Origin: JANWLD01 sp036278875
GTDB lineage: Bacteria; Patescibacteriota; Saccharimonadia; Saccharimonadales; 2-12-FULL-41-12
Direction: 5' to 3'
Assembly: GCA_036278875.1 (NCBI GenBank)
Contig: DASUKF010000027.1
Span: 1-17,133 of the forward strand
DNA length: 17,133 nucleotides
This document shows positions 7,669 through 14,374 of the stretch, piece by piece. The notes beneath the pieces were generated by a model, which was not told where the DNA came from, did not search any database, and worked only from the letters and a program-made list of their open reading frames with translations. The position numbers were made by a program, and so were the translations under genes. How positions within the stretch are numbered: position 1 is the stretch's first letter; every line of letters starts with the position of its first letter.

Positions 7669-8016
7669 ATGGAAGAAAGAATAACGCAAGTAAGGTGGAT
7701 GAGCGGTCTTAACATAGTACTGGGTGCATGGGTATTAATTTCGCCTTGGGCGCTCAATTTTACGACCAGCGCATCCAAAGTCAACAGTGTGATATTCGGA
7801 GCGGCCATAATAATAATGGACCTTATACGCGAAGCCGCGCCCAGATTGAACTGGTCCAGCTGGATTAATTTCCTGGTCGGCATATGGTTGGTAGTCTCGC
7901 CGTTCATCCTACAGCTTAACGGAGCCGCCGCTTACCTTAACCTGATAATAATCGGCGCTATTATCACTGTCAATTCTTATGCCAATGCCAGCACCGAGGT
8001 GTCGCATTCGACCTGA
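7669..8016 (+). CDS. SPW repeat membrane protein
   Basis: This 115-residue protein has four hydrophobic helices in two repeats. Repeat 1, WMSGLNIVLGAWVLISPWAL (10-29), contains the SPW motif; repeat 2, WINFLVGIWLVVSPFIL (65-81), has SPF in its place. Each is followed by a second helix (N39-M50, N91-N102). This is the SPW repeat family of small integral membrane proteins; its function is not known. A strong AAAGGAGG site precedes ATG 7669. Confidence 0.9.
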   Translation: MEERITQVRWMSGLNIVLGAWVLISPWALNFTTSASKVNSVIFGAAIIIMDLIREAAPRLNWSSWINFLVGIWLVVSPFILQLNGAAAYLNLIIIGAIITVNSYANASTEVSHST

Positions 8017-8028
8017 TAAAATAATAGG

Positions 8029-8307
8029 GTGAAACTTAAGGCAGCCTGGAACAGGGTTACCCAGGACAATAAAGGCCGGACTATAATCTGGCAGTGGCCG
8101 AATAAGCTTTTAATAGGCTGGGTACTTCTGCGGATAGCGAGCCATTTTCTGCACGCCGGATCTTTAAAAAACGGATTCGGTTTCTTGGGAAACGCCTTTC
8201 TTTTTACCTGGGCTTATCTGGAGATAATCGAGGGCGCCAGCTATTTTCGCAGGTTTTTAGGCACAGCCGTTATCATAGCCGTTACCGTCGGTTATTTTAT
8301 GAGTTAA
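8029..8307 (+). CDS. Small membrane protein of unknown function
   Basis: This 92-residue protein begins at GTG 8029, 12 bp after the SPW stop. The ribosome binding site is weak (AATAGG), so translation may be coupled to the SPW gene. An amphipathic N-terminus ending in WQWPNK (21-26) precedes hydrophobic segments at about 27-42, 50-70 and 75-91, with charged EIIEG between the last two. No family is recognised. Its stop is 7 bp from that of the convergent 58-residue gene. Confidence 0.72.
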   Translation: MKLKAAWNRVTQDNKGRTIIWQWPNKLLIGWVLLRIASHFLHAGSLKNGFGFLGNAFLFTWAYLEIIEGASYFRRFLGTAVIIAVTVGYFMS

Positions 8308-8314
8308 AGGTGTC

Positions 8315-8491
8315 TTAGTAGCTTAAACCGCCGCTATTTCCGCCACCGCCATTATCCTTGATAAAGAAGTAGTAGATAAGTCCGTAAACTATTATGGCCG
8401 CTATTATATACAGCAGTATCCATTGCCAGGCAGGCCTTTTACCATAGTTGCCGCCCGGCTTCCCAGGGTTCTTGTTCTTCTCGTCTGCCAT
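8315..8491 (-). CDS. 58-residue single-pass membrane peptide with Gly-rich tail
   Basis: A minus-strand frame from ATG 8491 to TAA 8315 encodes 58 residues. It has a polar, Lys/Gly-rich head (1-19), one helix at about 22-43 (WQWILLYIIAAIIVYGLIYY), a KD turn and a GGGGNSGG tail. An AAGGA ribosome binding site lies about 9 nt upstream, and a TATAAT with an overlapping inverted repeat lies just beyond. The head-helix design resembles the N-terminal anchor of FtsH, but no protease domain follows. Function unknown. It is easily missed because of its size, but the promoter, ribosome binding site and clean membrane design support it. Confidence 0.7.
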   Translation of the reverse strand: MADEKNKNPGKPGGNYGKRPAWQWILLYIIAAIIVYGLIYYFFIKDNGGGGNSGGLSY

Positions 8492-8506
8492 TTAAAATAT
8501 CCTTAT

Positions 8507-8532
8507 GCTTAATTTATATTAAGCTCATTATA
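8507..8532 (-). promoter_or_regulatory. -10 box with overlapping inverted repeat (candidate operator) for the 58-residue gene
   Basis: TATAAT on the minus strand is at 8527-8532. Between it and the ribosome binding site lies a perfect inverted repeat, GCTTAAT-(4 nt)-ATTAAGC, at 8507-8524. It covers the expected transcription start near 8520, which is a typical repressor position; it could also form a weak 5' hairpin in the mRNA. Confidence 0.45.
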
Positions 8533-8583
8533 CACCTGCGGTCTGGAAAATTATCCGGCTTGTTTTTCTGGTTTTATTAATAC

Positions 8584-9666
8584 CTAACAGGAATCAGATC
8601 CGCCATAGCTTAGCCCCGAGCCCGTCGCATTGCCATAATCATAAGGGGACGTCGCATACGGAACCAGGGAGGCAATGCTTACCGAGTTGATAAGGGTGAA
8701 GTCACTTATTTGCGCCGAACCGGGTTTACTTCCGCGTATCCCATTGCCCATCTGCAGGCAGACACCGGTGGAGTTTTTAGCAATCTCACCGAAGACCTGT
8801 ATGAATCGTGCCGTGGTGAATTCACCTGACCATAGGGATGCCGGGAAATAACCGAGTTCATCTCCATTGTAATAAATTTGCCACTCGCCGCCGGAATAAT
8901 TGATTTTATAGATTCCTGTGACTCCTGTAGTCAACGGGTCGCCCGGGAAATGCGAGCTTGACACCTGTACAAACCCGCATTCGTTGTAGCATGTGCCTTC
9001 GCCGTCGATCCAGTGGTAAACGAAAAGATGGGGCTTAGAATCGCCGTTCATGATAGGGTCGACCACCCATCCGACTTCCACTATCTGTTTGCCGTCCACG
9101 GACTCTATGGAAAGTTCGGCTACCGAATGGTTATGACTGCTTGCGCTGTTCATTACCTTAGGCATTTCCTGGCTTAAGGTTACCGACGCGCCGCTGGCGG
9201 TAGCGTATTGATACGCGCCGGCATAGTAATAATCAAAACCCTTTTTTACGTTAATTGCAGGCGTATTTTCATCAGGATCTACCGGCGGCTTATCGATGGT
9301 AGCGGAAGGGCTTTTCTTAATAGGGTCGCTATTCTTTGCCTTTTTTGTTGTTTTGCTGGCCTTTGTTGTGTCTGTCTCTGGCTTTTTTTGTACCTGGGGT
9401 ACTTCACCGGTTGTTTTTACAGGGTTTTTCCCGGCTGTTTTCAGTGCGAAAATCGTCCCGGAAAAAACCAAAGCAAGCAGCAGGGTCACCGCCATTATTG
9501 TTCTTTTCCGTCCCCGTTCCTTTAACATGCTACCGAATAATCCTTTGCGGGCGGGGCTTACGGGCTGGTATGCCGGAGGGGGAGTCGGGAAATCATAACC
9601 GTCGGAGTCATAAATAGGCGTAGACTGACTGCCCGGCGTAGCATTCTTGTTTTGTTCTGGAGGCAT
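8584..9666 (-). CDS. Membrane-anchored neprosin-domain protein (putative glutamic peptidase)
   Basis: This 360-residue protein has a Pro-rich cytosolic tail (1-45), a basic stretch (KERGRKR, 49-55), one membrane helix at about 57-76 and a Lys/Thr/Pro-rich extracellular linker (77-140). A C-terminal domain (about 145-325) carries the neprosin hallmarks: IVEVGWVVDP (195-204; plant form IEAGWMVNP), GDSKPHLFVYHWIDG (208-222), CYNECGFVQ (226-234; plant form CYNxxCPGFVQ), GYFPASLW (272-279), VFGEI (291-295; plant form WGGEI/V) and CLQMGNG (303-309; plant form TQMGSG). Neprosin is a secreted prolyl endopeptidase using two glutamates; E197 and E294 occupy their places. The start is ATG 9666: the in-frame ATG at 9699 lies inside the -10 hexamer. 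Upstream of it on the same strand is the drug-exporter gene, but it has its own promoter. Confidence 0.85.
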   Translation of the reverse strand: MPPEQNKNATPGSQSTPIYDSDGYDFPTPPPAYQPVSPARKGLFGSMLKERGRKRTIMAVTLLLALVFSGTIFALKTAGKNPVKTTGEVPQVQKKPETDTTKASKTTKKAKNSDPIKKSPSATIDKPPVDPDENTPAINVKKGFDYYYAGAYQYATASGASVTLSQEMPKVMNSASSHNHSVAELSIESVDGKQIVEVGWVVDPIMNGDSKPHLFVYHWIDGEGTCYNECGFVQVSSSHFPGDPLTTGVTGIYKINYSGGEWQIYYNGDELGYFPASLWSGEFTTARFIQVFGEIAKNSTGVCLQMGNGIRGSKPGSAQISDFTLINSVSIASLVPYATSPYDYGNATGSGLSYGGSDSC

Positions 9667-9694
9667 CGTATTTTTGTTTTTATATACCTCTAGT

Positions 9695-9723
9695 ATCATA
9701 CCTTCCTAATCAGTACATGACAA
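9695..9723 (-). promoter_or_regulatory. Sigma70-type promoter of the neprosin-domain gene
   Basis: TTGTCA (9718-9723) and TATGAT (9695-9700) are spaced 17 nt apart, a strong match to consensus. Transcription should begin near 9688, leaving a leader of about 20 nt before ATG 9666. A 12-bp perfect palindrome, CATGCCGGCATG (9724-9735), abuts the -35 box and could be a regulator site. Confidence 0.65.
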
Positions 9724-9757
9724 CATGCCGGCATGCGGGTTTCGGATATATTAAGGC

Positions 9758-11161
9758 TTACGAATTTGAATCTGCGGGTTTTCGCTGTTTTATTACCATG
9801 ACAGCCAAAATCAGCGCGAATAGCTGGAATATCGCCGCAGCCGCGAATGCTCTGCTGTAGCCATGTACCTGTGCTTGCAACGGGCTGCCACCTGCCGCTG
9901 TCGCTACTGAAGCATCTATGCCGGATAATATCGAAAGTCCCAATGCCCCGCCCATTTGCTGCGAGGTATTTATAAGGCCTGAGGCCAAACCGGCTTCGCG
10001 CCCGGGTACGCCGGAAGTAGCCGCGGCGATAACCGGCATGAAAGTCATGCCTATACCGAACGGCATTATCAGCATAGGAGGCAGCAGGTTAACCAGATAC
10101 TGCCCGTCCGCAGGCGCTTTGCTCAACCAGAGCAGGGCGATACCTATGAATATAGGGCCGGCTATCAAAAATCTTTTATACCCGTATTTGGAAACAAACT
10201 TAGGTATGTTCGTAGATGTCAGGGCGGTGACTATAGGGAAGGGAAGGAAGCTGATCCCGGTAAGCACCGGGCTGTAGCGGAGCACATTCTGCGTATAAAG
10301 CGACAGAAGGAAGAAATTGCCGAACATCGTCGCCGCCACGGGAGCCATTATCAGGTTGCCGCCGATAACATTGCGTATCTTGAAGATAGAAAGAGGCACC
10401 AGCGGGTGTTTTGCGCGGGATTCGTTGACTATGAAAGCAACGATAAGCACAAGTCCGAACCCGATAATACCCAGCGTATGCGCACTCAGCCAGCCCTTTA
10501 TAGGCGCCTGGCTTATCGCATATACCAGAGATATAAGACCGCCGGTTACCAATACGGCTCCCGGCAGGTCTAAAGTGCTGTCTTTTTCCTCTTTTTCATG
10601 GACCGGTACGATCCGGGAGATGGCTATGGCTACGATGATCCCTACCGGCACATTGATGAAGAAATTCCATTCCCAGCCCAAGTATTGTGTCAGTACTCCG
10701 CCAAGCAAAAGTCCGGTCGCTGCACCCGCAGGGGCGGCGGTCGCCCAAAGGCCCAGGGCTTTATTACGTTCCCTGCCTTCAGAAAAAGTTGTCAGCACTA
10801 TTGAAAGCGCGGACGGCGACATCAGGGCCGCGGCCAAGCCCTGCAATGCCCTAAGCGCTATAAGCATGGTTTCAGTATGGGAAAAACCTATAAGCAGGGA
10901 GAAAAATGTAAACCCGGACATTCCTATAAGAAGCGTCCTGCGGCGGCCGTAAAGGTCTGCGGCACGTCCGCCCAAAAGTAAAAATCCTCCGAATGTCAGC
11001 GCATAAGCTGTTATTACCCATTGGAGCGAACTGTTACTGCTGAAATGAAGCGCCTGTTTTATGGTCGGCAAGGCGACGTTAGTGATTGATACATCTAAAA
11101 CGACCATGAACTGTGCGATTGCGACAAGACTGAATACCAGCCAGCGTGACGGTTGCTTCAA
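9758..11161 (-). CDS. DHA2-family (EmrB/QacA-type) MFS drug:H+ antiporter
   Basis: This 467-residue protein has about 14 predicted membrane helices, the length and layout of the DHA2 family. It opens with motif D1 LDVSITNVALPTI (22-34), then WVITAYALTFGGFLLLGGR, motif A GGRAADLYGRRR (64-75), and the antiporter motif C region APAGAATGLLLGGVL (143-157). WEWNFFINVPVG (163-174) is characteristic of EmrB/QacA members. It should export lipophilic or cationic toxic compounds across the cytoplasmic membrane, driven by the proton gradient. The start is TTG 11161, preceded by GGAGAG. No membrane-fusion partner is adjacent, as expected for a single-membrane cell. The promoter overlaps a likely operator. 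Confidence 0.93.
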   Translation of the reverse strand: MKQPSRWLVFSLVAIAQFMVVLDVSITNVALPTIKQALHFSSNSSLQWVITAYALTFGGFLLLGGRAADLYGRRRTLLIGMSGFTFFSLLIGFSHTETMLIALRALQGLAAALMSPSALSIVLTTFSEGRERNKALGLWATAAPAGAATGLLLGGVLTQYLGWEWNFFINVPVGIIVAIAISRIVPVHEKEEKDSTLDLPGAVLVTGGLISLVYAISQAPIKGWLSAHTLGIIGFGLVLIVAFIVNESRAKHPLVPLSIFKIRNVIGGNLIMAPVAATMFGNFFLLSLYTQNVLRYSPVLTGISFLPFPIVTALTSTNIPKFVSKYGYKRFLIAGPIFIGIALLWLSKAPADGQYLVNLLPPMLIMPFGIGMTFMPVIAAATSGVPGREAGLASGLINTSQQMGGALGLSILSGIDASVATAAGGSPLQAQVHGYSRAFAAAAIFQLFALILAVMVIKQRKPADSNS

Positions 11162-11190
11162 ATTACTCTCCGTAATACTTTTTAACTGAA

Positions 11191-11231
11191 ACTATTACTA
11201 TTAATTGTATAGTATTACTAATCTTAGACAA
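11191..11231 (-). promoter_or_regulatory. Exporter promoter with overlapping imperfect inverted repeat (candidate operator)
   Basis: On the minus strand TTGTCT (11226-11231) and TACAAT (11204-11209) are 16 nt apart. An inverted repeat with 11-bp arms and a 7-bp spacer (11191-11219, arms matching at 9 of 11 positions, cores ATAGT/ACTAT) covers the -10 box. This arrangement is typical of TetR- or MarR-type control of efflux pumps, but no such regulator gene is in the window. Confidence 0.5.
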
Positions 11232-11272
11232 ACCAGAATATAGTCAATGTGTATGCTGACAAGCTCAGAGGT

Positions 11273-11917
11273 TTACTTTATGGACGAGATTATCCCGGGC
11301 AGCTTGGAAAAGTCGGTGAACGTAGCATCGGCCGCTGAAAAATCCTGGTGTTTGTTATAGCCGGCTTTACGGCCTATCACATATATTCCTGCGGCCTTGC
11401 CGGCTTCGAATCCGGCCTGAGCGTCTTCTACGACGACGCAGTCTTTGGGCTCCACCCCTACCAGTTTGGCTGCCGATAAGAACACTTCCGGGTTCGGCTT
11501 GCCTATAGATACATGTTCACGATAAACGCCGTTAGGAAAATATTTCGCTATATTCAGACGCTTCATCACTATCTCTGCCAGATATTTCTCCCGGCTTGTC
11601 GCAAGCACCAGTTTATAAGTTTTGGCCAGTTTCGGCAGTATCTTTGCGACATTCGGTACCAGTGGAATTTTGTGCTGATAAACGTTATGTACCATTTCTT
11701 CAATCTCGCGGGCCAGCTGCTTATGGTCCAGTTTTTTATTAAAAATCTTTTCCATGGCAGCTATATAAGCGTCAATCTTAAGTCCCAGATATTTGGCTGC
11801 TGTTTCTTCATCAAGCTTCATGCCGTGATTATTGAAAATAGCTATTTCCGCCTTAAGAAAATAAATCTCGGATTCTATCAGTACGCCGTCAAGATCAAAG
11901 ATAATGGCTTTTACCAT
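11273..11917 (-). CDS. HAD-superfamily hydrolase (beta-phosphoglucomutase/phosphatase-like)
   Basis: This 214-residue protein has all four HAD motifs. Motif I is FDLDGV with nucleophile D8 and acid/base D10, motif II LATSRE (T107/S108), motif III K140 in GKPNPE, and motif IV VVEDAQAG with E164 and D165. The helical cap inserted between motifs I and II (about 15-85) is the C1 type of subfamily IA, as in beta-phosphoglucomutase, phosphoglycolate phosphatase and sugar-phosphate phosphatases. The substrate cannot be told from sequence alone. No Shine-Dalgarno sequence precedes ATG 11917; a TAAAAT lies 10 nt upstream, so a very short leader is possible. Confidence 0.92.
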   Translation of the reverse strand: MVKAIIFDLDGVLIESEIYFLKAEIAIFNNHGMKLDEETAAKYLGLKIDAYIAAMEKIFNKKLDHKQLAREIEEMVHNVYQHKIPLVPNVAKILPKLAKTYKLVLATSREKYLAEIVMKRLNIAKYFPNGVYREHVSIGKPNPEVFLSAAKLVGVEPKDCVVVEDAQAGFEAGKAAGIYVIGRKAGYNKHQDFSAADATFTDFSKLPGIISSIK

Positions 11918-11976
11918 AGTGTGCCGTATTTTAACCTAAAAGCTCTACAATTGTTAGATTTTTTACAATATTCTTG

Positions 11977-13113
11977 TCAAATGTCCAAAGTCCGGTTGGC
12001 TTTGGCAGGGGAGGGCAAAGAAAAATAAAAACTTGTACCTTTGTTCTCTATGCTCTTAAACCACAATTTGCCCCCAAGGATAGTAGCAATCTCTTTGGCC
12101 ATATATAATCCCAGTCCGCTTCCACTGGTATCCACGCTCTCTGCGTTTGGCGCCCGCGAAAATTTGCTGAAAATCTTGTTTTGGAACTCCTTTGGTATCC
12201 CGTAGCCGTTATCTTTGACACAGAATGCATACGCTCCTTTTTTTTCTTTCAGACTTAGCCGTAACCTGCCTGCCCGGGGGGTGTATTTTATAGCGTTTGA
12301 TATGAGGTTGCTATAGATTTCTCCTATCAGCAGGCCGTCGGAATTAACTATGAAAGGCTCGTCCGGGGTATCATAAACAATTTCAATATCTTTGTTAGAT
12401 GCGTCCTGCTCCAATTCCTGCATGCAGGTCATTAGTACATCTTTCAGGTCCAGATGTGCCTGATTGACATTGATTTTCCCTGTTTCCAGCTTCGAAATAT
12501 CCAAAAGCGCCGATATAAGCCTGTTCATCCGGCGAACTGATTTCATTATTATGTTCAGACTCTCCCGCTGTTTGGCAGTCACCTTTCCTTCATATCCGTC
12601 GGAAAGCATTTGCGTATACACGCTTACAGCCGTAAGAGGCGTTCTTAGCTGGTGCGATGCGAGGGATATAAATTCACTTTTCATCTTATCGACTTCCAGC
12701 TCCAGGCTTACATCTTCAAAGACCTCTATGGCTCCTTCGGGCTTTCCGTCTACGATTATCGGCGAAACGGTGATATTGACCGGCAGCAGAGAATTATCCT
12801 TTTTGCGGTAATACAGGCGGGTGGCTATAGGCTTGCCGGTTATGAACGATTGGGTTATCGGCCGGTCAATAGTGCTGATTTCCTTCTTGTTATCGTCAAA
12901 AGCTACGATAATCTGCGGGAACCATTTGCCTATAAGCTCCTGTCGCTCATAACCGAGCATTTCCAGCGCCCGGTCGTTTATTCTTTCTAATTTTCCAGTA
13001 CCGTCCGTTACTACGGCGCCGGTACCGATACTGTCAAACATAGCCTCGCTTCTGGCGCGCTCTCTGTGGCCTTCAGCAGTATCTTGGGTAGCAAGCGATT
13101 TATCACTGATCAT
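11977..13113 (-). CDS. Soluble PAS-domain sensor histidine kinase
   Basis: This 378-residue protein has no membrane segment. A PAS domain (about 22-136, with DGTGKLERINDRALEMLGY) is followed by a short helix. HisKA then carries the H-box FISLASHQLRTPL with phospho-acceptor H154, and HATPase_c carries N-box NLISNAIKY (269-277), G1 DNGYGI (301-306), F-box FSKFSR (315-320) and G2 GSGLGLYMAKEI (331-342). It should autophosphorylate on H154 in response to a signal sensed by PAS or delivered by a partner. It is the last gene of a three-gene operon, 2 bp after the stop of the 85-residue gene. No response regulator is in the operon; the nearest receiver protein is at 15890-16267. Confidence 0.95.
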   Translation of the reverse strand: MISDKSLATQDTAEGHRERARSEAMFDSIGTGAVVTDGTGKLERINDRALEMLGYERQELIGKWFPQIIVAFDDNKKEISTIDRPITQSFITGKPIATRLYYRKKDNSLLPVNITVSPIIVDGKPEGAIEVFEDVSLELEVDKMKSEFISLASHQLRTPLTAVSVYTQMLSDGYEGKVTAKQRESLNIIMKSVRRMNRLISALLDISKLETGKINVNQAHLDLKDVLMTCMQELEQDASNKDIEIVYDTPDEPFIVNSDGLLIGEIYSNLISNAIKYTPRAGRLRLSLKEKKGAYAFCVKDNGYGIPKEFQNKIFSKFSRAPNAESVDTSGSGLGLYMAKEIATILGGKLWFKSIENKGTSFYFSLPSPAKANRTLDI

Positions 13114-13115
13114 TC

Positions 13116-13373
13116 TCAGCCCTGCTTTGAACTAGTTGCCAGATTATTCAGCTTATTTATATATTCTTTTATAAGTTTTTTGTCTTTGGTCAGTAATGAC
13201 ACCGCCGCCTCCATCCACGTAATTAATTTGGACATATCGGAGCGGTTCAAATCTTTAGGAGCCTTGCCCAGGTGGGAAGCTATCTGTCTGTCTACGAATC
13301 TTTGAGAAGCCGGGCCCAAGTAATCCGCGGTAATTTCAATGACTCGTTCGTGCAAAGTATAACTATTCCCCAT
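13116..13373 (-). CDS. 85-residue coupler-like protein between membrane protein and kinase
   Basis: The ATG (13373-13371) overlaps the TAA of the upstream membrane protein by one base (TAATG), so translation is probably coupled. The frame stays open further upstream to 13550, but that extension lies within the membrane-protein gene and is rejected. The protein is soluble and helical: HERVIEITADYLGPASQRFV (8-27), DRQIASHLGKAP (28-39), DLNRSDMSKLITWMEAAVSLLTKD (41-64), then KKLIKEYINKL. The D-Y-L-G-P-A-S followed by R-F-[VI]-D-R-Q-I pattern looks like a real conserved domain, but I cannot give it a family name. Its position suggests a partner or adaptor for the kinase. Confidence 0.8.
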   Translation of the reverse strand: MGNSYTLHERVIEITADYLGPASQRFVDRQIASHLGKAPKDLNRSDMSKLITWMEAAVSLLTKDKKLIKEYINKLNNLATSSKQG

Positions 13374-14293
13374 TAGACTTTTTCTATCTTTTCCAGTTTT
13401 TTGACTGACCTTGCGAATAATATAAATCCTAGCAGAAGTATCGCAAGAAGCAGGTAAATTATTAACAGAATCGTCTTTACCGTACTGTTGCTGAAAGCAG
13501 TGGACAAGCTGGCTAGATAACGGATGAGTATTATCGAACTGACTATGCATAGCAGGCCTTTGGCGAAGTTATCCAGCGAGTCCTTGTATATCACACCCCG
13601 CACTTTTCTGCGGTATATGTATAGATTAAGTACCGCAAAGAAACCATAGTAGAACGCCAATATATAGGGAATGATTATAGTACCGACAAGCAGCCAGTCC
13701 GGCAGGTAATAGCCTGCCACATGTACGTCAGGAGTAGGGAACTGGCGTGCCGGATTATTAAGCGACAAAAAGACAAAAAGCTCGCTTATCAGAATAAAAG
13801 GTATGAAGATAAGATATCTGCTAAGAGATGCCTTGCGATTCTGCTCCAGGCTAATCATTTCGCTGGAACCTTTGTAGATGAGGGCCAAGGCGGCAAGGAC
13901 TATTAGCAGATTCAGATAATTGTTCACAATCACCAGCGGTATGGTCCAGGAAGAATGCATTCTGTAGACGTAATTGGAGATATTGGAAAAAATCGTGCTT
14001 ATAGGCAGCCATAGACAGAGGAAAAGCAAACCGATGCTTATAGTCGAGAAAGCCCGTCCGTCCTTATCTTTTGAAATACTGCTTACATAGTCCCGGAACT
14101 TGGCATAGACATAACTGCCGATCATCCATATTACAGCTACGGGTATGGCGAAAGTCAGGGCCAGGAATTTGGCCTGGGTGGTCGATATTCTGAACTTAGC
14201 CAGGGAAGAGGCATCCGGAGGTATCAGGATAGTTTCCAGTATGTATATGGCGCTGAACGCCACAAATATCCAAAAGATTTTTTTATTCTTCAC
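13373..14293 (-). CDS. Eight-helix membrane protein, putative sensor of the kinase operon
   Basis: This 306-residue protein has eight predicted helices at about 5-24, 42-64, 83-103, 116-140, 159-178, 199-226, 244-263 and 272-294. Only short loops join them, and the cytosolic tail ends in SVKKLEKIEKV. No enzymatic motif is visible and I recognise no family. It begins the operon that continues with the 85-residue protein and the soluble histidine kinase, so it may be the membrane sensing part of a split sensor kinase. Start is GTG 14293 with AAAGG upstream; an in-frame TGA lies just beyond, so no longer form exists. Confidence 0.82.
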   Translation of the reverse strand: MKNKKIFWIFVAFSAIYILETILIPPDASSLAKFRISTTQAKFLALTFAIPVAVIWMIGSYVYAKFRDYVSSISKDKDGRAFSTISIGLLFLCLWLPISTIFSNISNYVYRMHSSWTIPLVIVNNYLNLLIVLAALALIYKGSSEMISLEQNRKASLSRYLIFIPFILISELFVFLSLNNPARQFPTPDVHVAGYYLPDWLLVGTIIIPYILAFYYGFFAVLNLYIYRRKVRGVIYKDSLDNFAKGLLCIVSSIILIRYLASLSTAFSNSTVKTILLIIYLLLAILLLGFILFARSVKKLEKIEKV

Positions 14294-14343
14294 CGGAGTC
14301 GCCTTTCATGTTGCAATAAAATTACCATTGTTCACCCGGAAGA

Positions 14344-14363
14344 TTTGTAAATTTTTTTACAAA
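14344..14363. promoter_or_regulatory. Perfect inverted repeat in divergent promoter region (candidate operator)
   Basis: TTTGTAAA and TTTACAAA are perfect 8-bp arms around a TTTT centre. The repeat lies between the kinase operon (start 14293, minus) and the membrane-protein gene (start 14387, plus). It ends 11 bp before the plus-strand -10 box, so it covers the place where a -35 would lie. A dimeric regulator or an activator site is likely; a terminator is unlikely because no gene ends here. Confidence 0.5.
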
Positions 14364-14374
14364 CAGCTTCGTAT

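Noticed and set aside
7302..7907. Open minus-strand frame of 201 codons across three small plus-strand genes
   Set aside because: It would overlap three genes that each have strong ribosome binding sites; the translation looks random and has no recognisable domain.
10317..10952. Open plus-strand frame of 211 codons inside the exporter gene
   Set aside because: Antisense shadow of a well-supported 14-helix MFS protein; no family motifs or ribosome binding site.
13374..13550. Upstream extension of the 85-residue protein frame
   Set aside because: These codons are inside the membrane-protein gene on the same strand; the TAATG overlap at 13373 gives a natural start and the extension has no domain-like sequence.
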